DNA from: Aerococcaceae bacterium zg-1292
Lineage (GTDB): Bacteria; Bacillota; Bacilli; Lactobacillales; Aerococcaceae
Length of the DNA stretch: 64,000 nucleotides
Assembly (NCBI GenBank): GCA_016126655.1
Contig: CP065955.1
Coordinates: 372,001-436,000, forward strand
Reading direction: 5' to 3'
Part shown: in pieces, positions 60,371 to 64,000 of the stretch
Layout of the letters: every line of letters starts with the position of its first letter
Numbering within the stretch: the stretch's first letter is position 1
The notes under the pieces: generated by a model
The model's database searches: none
What the model saw: only the letters and a program-made list of their open reading frames with translations
What the model was told of the DNA's origin: nothing
Translations under genes and position numbers: made by a program

Positions 60371-62095
60371 ATGACTTGGCAAAATACATTAGCAGTATGG
60401 AAAGCGTTCGAAGCGTTAGATCCAGCGTTGAAACAAGAAATAGATACAGCAGATGAAGCGCAATTAGAGGATGCATTTGCGTCCGTGTTGAATTTTGGGA
60501 CTGCCGGTATGCGTGGTGTATTAGGTGCAGGACCTAACCGTATGAATCGCTATACTGTCCGTCAAGCTACCGAAGGGTTAGCGAAATTGATTATTGATAA
60601 TGGTGAAGAAGCGAAGAAACGTGGTGTCGCCATTGCGTATGATTCTCGTCATTTTTCTCCAGAGTTCGCGATGGAATCAGCATTAGTCTTAGCAAAACAT
60701 GGTATTAAAAGCTATGTTTATGAAAGTTTACGCCCAACACCTGTACTATCCTTTGCGGTTCGCTATTTAAATGCCTTTGCAGGAATTATGATTACAGCAA
60801 GTCACAATCCAGCAGCGTATAATGGCTATAAAGTGTATGGTGCAGACGGTGGTCAAATGCCGCCTGAAGATGCCAATCATTTAACGCAATATGTGCGTGC
60901 GATTGAAAATCCTTTAACAGTAGAAATTGCCGATAAAACTGAAAGTTTAGGTAGCGGACTTGTTGAAATTATTGGTGACCGTGTTGACCAAGCGTATTTG
61001 AAAGAAATGCAATCCGTAACCATCAATCCGGAATTAGTTGCTGAAATGGCAGATAAAGTAAATATTGTCTTCACACCACTTCATGGAACAGGAATGTACT
61101 TAGGAATGAAGGCTTTAGTGCAAGCTGGTTTTACAGATGTCAAAGTTGTTGAAGAACAGTCTCATCCGGACGGGGATTTCCCAACGGTTAAGTCACCGAA
61201 TCCAGAATCTGATGCAGCATTTGATTTAGCGGAAGTGCTAGGTAGACAAGTTGATGCAGATATTTTACTGGCGACGGACCCTGATGCAGACCGTCTAGGA
61301 GCAAAAGTAAAAACGTCAAGTGGGTCTTACGAGTTAATAACAGGGAATCAGATTGCCGCGTTAATGTTAGATTATCTTATCCAAGCGAAAAAAGCGAAAG
61401 ATGAACTTGTCCCGAATAGTGTGGCTGTTAAATCAATCGTATCAACAAAATTAGCAGATGCGATTATGGAAGCCAATGGCTTGGAAATGGTTGAAGTATT
61501 AACTGGTTTCAAATTTATTGCTGAGAAGATTCATCAATACGAATTGTCTGGTGAACATACATTCTTGATGGGCTTTGAAGAAAGTTATGGTTATTTAATT
61601 AAACCGTTTGTACGCGATAAAGATGCGATTCAAGCATTGGTAGTCTTAGCGGAATTAACGGCTTATCATAAACAAGCGGGTAAAACATTAGCGGATGCCT
61701 TACATGATATTTATGAAAAATACGGTTATTTCTACGAAAAAACAATTTCACTTGATTTCCCTGGATTATCTGGTCAAGCAAAAATGGCGGCCATCATGGA
61801 AAAAATTCGTCAAGAAGGTATCCAAGCAATGGGTGGGTTAAATGTAGAAATTTCAGCCGATTATTTACAAGGAACCATGACCTATGCTGATGGAAAAACA
61901 TTAAACTTATCTTATCCAGAGTCAGATGCTTTGAAATATACATTAGAAGACGGTAGCTGGGTAGCGTTTAGACCGAGTGGAACAGAACCGAAAATAAAAT
62001 TATATTTAGGTACTGCTGGCAGCTCCCAAGAAGAGGTTAAAACAAAAGCAGAAAAAATTGAAAAAGACATCCAAGCACTTATCGACAATGAGTAA
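60371..62095 (+). CDS. pgcA: Alpha-phosphoglucomutase (PgcA type)
   Basis: A 574-residue hexose phosphate mutase interconverting glucose-1-phosphate and glucose-6-phosphate, needed for UDP-glucose and cell-wall glycolipids. The catalytic phosphoserine is in GIMITASHNPAAYNGYKVYG (about 138-157), the metal site in ATDPDADRLG (about 300-309), the sugar loop GFEESYGYL, and the phosphate-binding RPSGTEPKIKLY near the end. Full length. Ribosome binding site AAAGGAGAGAT. Its partner here may be the diacylglycerol glucosyltransferase at 8207. Confidence 0.93.
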   Translation: MTWQNTLAVWKAFEALDPALKQEIDTADEAQLEDAFASVLNFGTAGMRGVLGAGPNRMNRYTVRQATEGLAKLIIDNGEEAKKRGVAIAYDSRHFSPEFAMESALVLAKHGIKSYVYESLRPTPVLSFAVRYLNAFAGIMITASHNPAAYNGYKVYGADGGQMPPEDANHLTQYVRAIENPLTVEIADKTESLGSGLVEIIGDRVDQAYLKEMQSVTINPELVAEMADKVNIVFTPLHGTGMYLGMKALVQAGFTDVKVVEEQSHPDGDFPTVKSPNPESDAAFDLAEVLGRQVDADILLATDPDADRLGAKVKTSSGSYELITGNQIAALMLDYLIQAKKAKDELVPNSVAVKSIVSTKLADAIMEANGLEMVEVLTGFKFIAEKIHQYELSGEHTFLMGFEESYGYLIKPFVRDKDAIQALVVLAELTAYHKQAGKTLADALHDIYEKYGYFYEKTISLDFPGLSGQAKMAAIMEKIRQEGIQAMGGLNVEISADYLQGTMTYADGKTLNLSYPESDALKYTLEDGSWVAFRPSGTEPKIKLYLGTAGSSQEEVKTKAEKIEKDIQALIDNE

Positions 62096-62318
62096 TTAAA
62101 AGGATGCGAGCGTGGCGCTTTGGTTTGACTCGCTGGAAGAAGTCGATGGCCTGTGAGTATTGCATAAAGGTGAGATGGCTTAGTCATGCCGGCTGAATCA
62201 GAATAGGAAGCTAAAGAGCGTGTATAGAGGGGATTTTTAAGTCGTTATCGAGCGCTCTTAATAAAAATAAAAAGCGTCTATGACATCTTGTGAGTACTAA
62301 TGAGAAGTCATAGAGCCT
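62096..62318. other. Short intergenic region after pgcA
   Basis: GC-richer sequence (gatgcgagcgtggcgctttgg and so on) resembles a badly decayed repeat copy. CTATGACATCT pairs with AGAAGTCATAG near 62278-62315. Confidence 0.4.
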
Positions 62319-62356
62319 AAAAAAGCGAGGAGATGCCCCCTGTCTCCTCGCTTTTT
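62319..62356. terminator. Terminator between pgcA and Ktr gene
   Basis: AAAAAGCGAGGAGA (62320-62333) and TCTCCTCGCTTTTT (62343-62356) are perfect inverted repeats with A and T edges, between convergent genes. Confidence 0.85.
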
Positions 62357-62363
62357 CTAATGG

Positions 62364-63035
62364 TTATTTGATGCGATTCAAATAATCGTATTTCTCAAAT
62401 GTTTTTTCACTGGTAACAGCAATAAAAATAGTGCCTGGTTCAACTGGGGCTTGGATATCGAATTGGGTACGCATTTTTTCTTTGCGTGATTTACGCATGC
62501 CGATAATGTTCATGTCATATTGATTTCTTAAGTCTAAAGTTAAAAGATTTCTACCGACCCATTTTTCAGGCGCTTTAAATTCAATAATAGATGTATCTTC
62601 ATCCAAGGGTAAGATTTCTTCGATATTCGTTCTTAAGAGTTTTGATGCCAATCGTTTCCCTGAATCGCGTTCTGGGGAAATAATTGTTGTGGCACCGAGT
62701 TCATTTAACACATCTTCAAACACTGTGCCGCGTGCTTTAGCGATAATTTTTGGAATGCCGAGACGTTTTGCGTGCATCACGGCTAACACAGCACTCTCCA
62801 AGTTTGTACCCGTGGCGATAATCACAACGTCACAATTAGCTAATCCAATTTCTTCAAGTAAATCAAAATCAGTAAAGTCACCGACAGTAGCCGTTGTCAC
62901 TTCGTCTGCTATGAGTTCAACATGGCTAGCATCATGGTCAATGGCAATTACTTCTTTTCCGTATTTGTTCAATTCTTTGGCAACAGTTCGTCCGAAAATA
63001 CCTAAGCCTAATACGCCAATAATTTGTGGTTTCAA
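62364..63035 (-). CDS. KtrA/KtrC-type K+ uptake regulatory subunit
   Basis: About 223 residues: RCK_N Rossmann domain (IIGVLGLGIFGRTVAKEL, about 4-21; IDHDASHVELI) and RCK_C domain (about 135-220, ending DYLNRIK). It gates a KtrB/KtrD membrane channel by binding nucleotides and cyclic di-AMP in this family; the channel gene is not in the window. TTG 63035 has GGAG eight bases upstream; GTG 63044 would start three codons earlier. Confidence 0.85.
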   Translation of the reverse strand: MKPQIIGVLGLGIFGRTVAKELNKYGKEVIAIDHDASHVELIADEVTTATVGDFTDFDLLEEIGLANCDVVIIATGTNLESAVLAVMHAKRLGIPKIIAKARGTVFEDVLNELGATTIISPERDSGKRLASKLLRTNIEEILPLDEDTSIIEFKAPEKWVGRNLLTLDLRNQYDMNIIGMRKSRKEKMRTQFDIQAPVEPGTIFIAVTSEKTFEKYDYLNRIK

Positions 63036-63136
63036 GTGCAACACTCCATTCGTGAATCAATAATCTTATCATACAAAAAAATCTTAAATAATGCTATGAT
63101 AAGATGTAAAGAATGTGTGAATTGGGGGTTAGAAAA

Positions 63137-63616
63137 ATGAATATTGAAATTATTTGTGTAGGAAAGCTAAAAGAAAAGTATTTGAAACAGGGCATTGATG
63201 AATACCTTAAGCGTCTGCAAGCATATGCGAGAGTAACCATTATTGAAGTTGCTGATGAACCGACTGCTGAAAATATGAGTGAGGTTGAGATGAACAATGT
63301 GTTAGAAAAAGAAGCGGATAAAATTGTGCAACGCTTAGATGAACAGCGGAAAGTGATTGTTTTAGCCATTGAAGGAAAACTAATTACCTCTGAAGCCTTG
63401 GCGCAGCAGTTAGATGATTACGCTATTTATGGTGATAGTAAGGTCGCATTTATCATTGGGGGTTCGTTAGGATTGGCTGAGCGATTGAAAAAACGCGCCG
63501 ATTTAAGCGTTAGTTTTGGTCGCATTACCTTACCGCATCAATTAATGCGCCTAGTATTAGTTGAACAAATTTACCGTGCTTTTCGTATTGTGAATGGTCA
63601 TGCGTACCACAAATAA
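63137..63616 (+). CDS. rlmH: 23S rRNA pseudouridine-1915 methyltransferase RlmH
   Basis: A 159-residue SPOUT enzyme that methylates pseudouridine 1915 of 23S r[28 protein letters not shown], then [36 protein letters not shown] and [26 protein letters not shown] are its signature. ATG 63137 follows GGGGGTT; the longer frame is not used. In some Firmicutes it is an integration site for other islands. Confidence 0.95.
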   Translation: MNIEIICVGKLKEKYLKQGIDEYLKRLQAYARVTIIEVADEPTAENMSEVEMNNVLEKEADKIVQRLDEQRKVIVLAIEGKLITSEALAQQLDDYAIYGDSKVAFIIGGSLGLAERLKKRADLSVSFGRITLPHQLMRLVLVEQIYRAFRIVNGHAYHK

Positions 63617-63638
63617 ATTGAACTGGATGATTATATTA

Positions 63639-63669
63639 GCTCTCGTATCCATTGGGTATGAGGGCTTTT
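63639..63669 (+). terminator. Terminator after rlmH
   Basis: GCTCTCGTATCC (63639-63650) pairs with GGGTATGAGGGC (63654-63665), then TTTT. Confidence 0.55.
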
Positions 63670-63871
63670 GCGTTGGAATAACCGCACTAAAAACTGTAAA
63701 TATTTTCCGATTATGCATGAGGAAATAATTTGTATAATTTTATTCTCAAACTCGTTTTTTCGTTCTTTTATTACGATATTTCATTGATTATAAAAGGGAG
63801 TTGTGATAATATAACGATAAATGAAAGGGTTTTATTAATAAAATATCTAAAAATAAATAGGAGGGTTTTTT

Positions 63872-64000
63872 ATGGGAGTATTGAGAAATATTTATGGCTA
63901 TAGTTTGTTTGTGCCCGTATGTTATAGAACTAAAGAATTAGCATGCCAACAGCCGATGCTTCACCAGTTAATGTATGAAGTTGGACATAAGAATCACTAC
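63872..64000 (+). CDS. Partial gene cut by window end
   Basis: ATG 63872 behind AGGAGGG opens a frame with no stop to the window end: MGVLRNIYGYSLFVPVCYRT and more (43 codons). No signal or domain is recognisable in this part. Confidence 0.6.
   Translation, partial: MGVLRNIYGYSLFVPVCYRTKELACQQPMLHQLMYEVGHKNHY

Overview
The window reads as chromosome of a low-GC Gram-positive bacterium of the order Lactobacillales. It has PTS HPr/EI, a rare-start infC with rpmI and rplT, the yqeG-yqeH-yhbY-nadD-yqeK-rsfS-methyltransferase-tmcAL block, rpmE2 (L31 type B), a Lactobacillales-type DUF1827 gene, RlmH and AGGAGG-type ribosome binding sites. An Aerococcaceae or Carnobacteriaceae relative is a guess; nothing here fixes the genus. 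No rRNA, tRNA or CRISPR array was seen.

Layout. 0-17.8 kb is mostly core: an O-antigen-ligase-like membrane protein, infC-rpmI-rplT, ptsHI, a small secreted protein with a membrane partner, a GT4 glycolipid synthase, ykuJ-like and ohr genes, trhA and DUF1836, then the yqe block. 17.85-22.14 kb is a scar: IS ends in opposite orientation, a lacI-type regulator, a nagA gene broken in two, an esterase-like hydrolase and a truncated transposase. 22.18-33.26 kb is an AT-rich catabolic cluster behind a palindromic GTAAACGTTTAC operator: GPH symporter, cytoplasmic GH3 glycosidase, and paralogues of phosphofructokinase, class II aldolase, phosphoglucose isomerase and triosephosphate isomerase, a TauE/SafE exporter and a LarA-like nickel-pincer enzyme. 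33.5-47.3 kb returns to core-like genes (DUF177-rpmF, DMT transporter, ABC-F, nagB, a His-rich metal-binding protein, and an N-acetylhexosamine kinase with a nucleotidyltransferase). It is interrupted at 35742-37663 by an IS1634-family element with a perfect 134-bp target duplication.

47.29-59.80 kb is a 12.5-kb element in the 3' end of rpmE2 with 49-bp att repeats. It has integrase, divergent repressor and Cro-like genes, a VapE-type primase/helicase, an iteron-rich putative origin, then portal, protease, capsid, connector, HNH, TerS, TerL and head-tail adaptor, but no tail or lysis genes. This is the plan of a capsid-forming phage-inducible chromosomal island (cf-PICI). Its capsid gene has an in-frame stop. 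59.8-64 kb is core again (phosphoglucomutase, Ktr subunit, rlmH).

Two systems stand out. In the glycolysis-like cluster, the isomerase and triosephosphate-isomerase paralogues keep catalytic residues but have lost the residues that hold the sugar phosphate. This points to a hexose whose C6 is not phosphorylated, such as a sulfo- or deoxy-sugar, being isomerised, phosphorylated at C1 and split into DHAP and a three-carbon product. The second is the cf-PICI-like satellite. A family of GC-richer interspersed repeats with covarying nested hairpins is also scattered between core genes.
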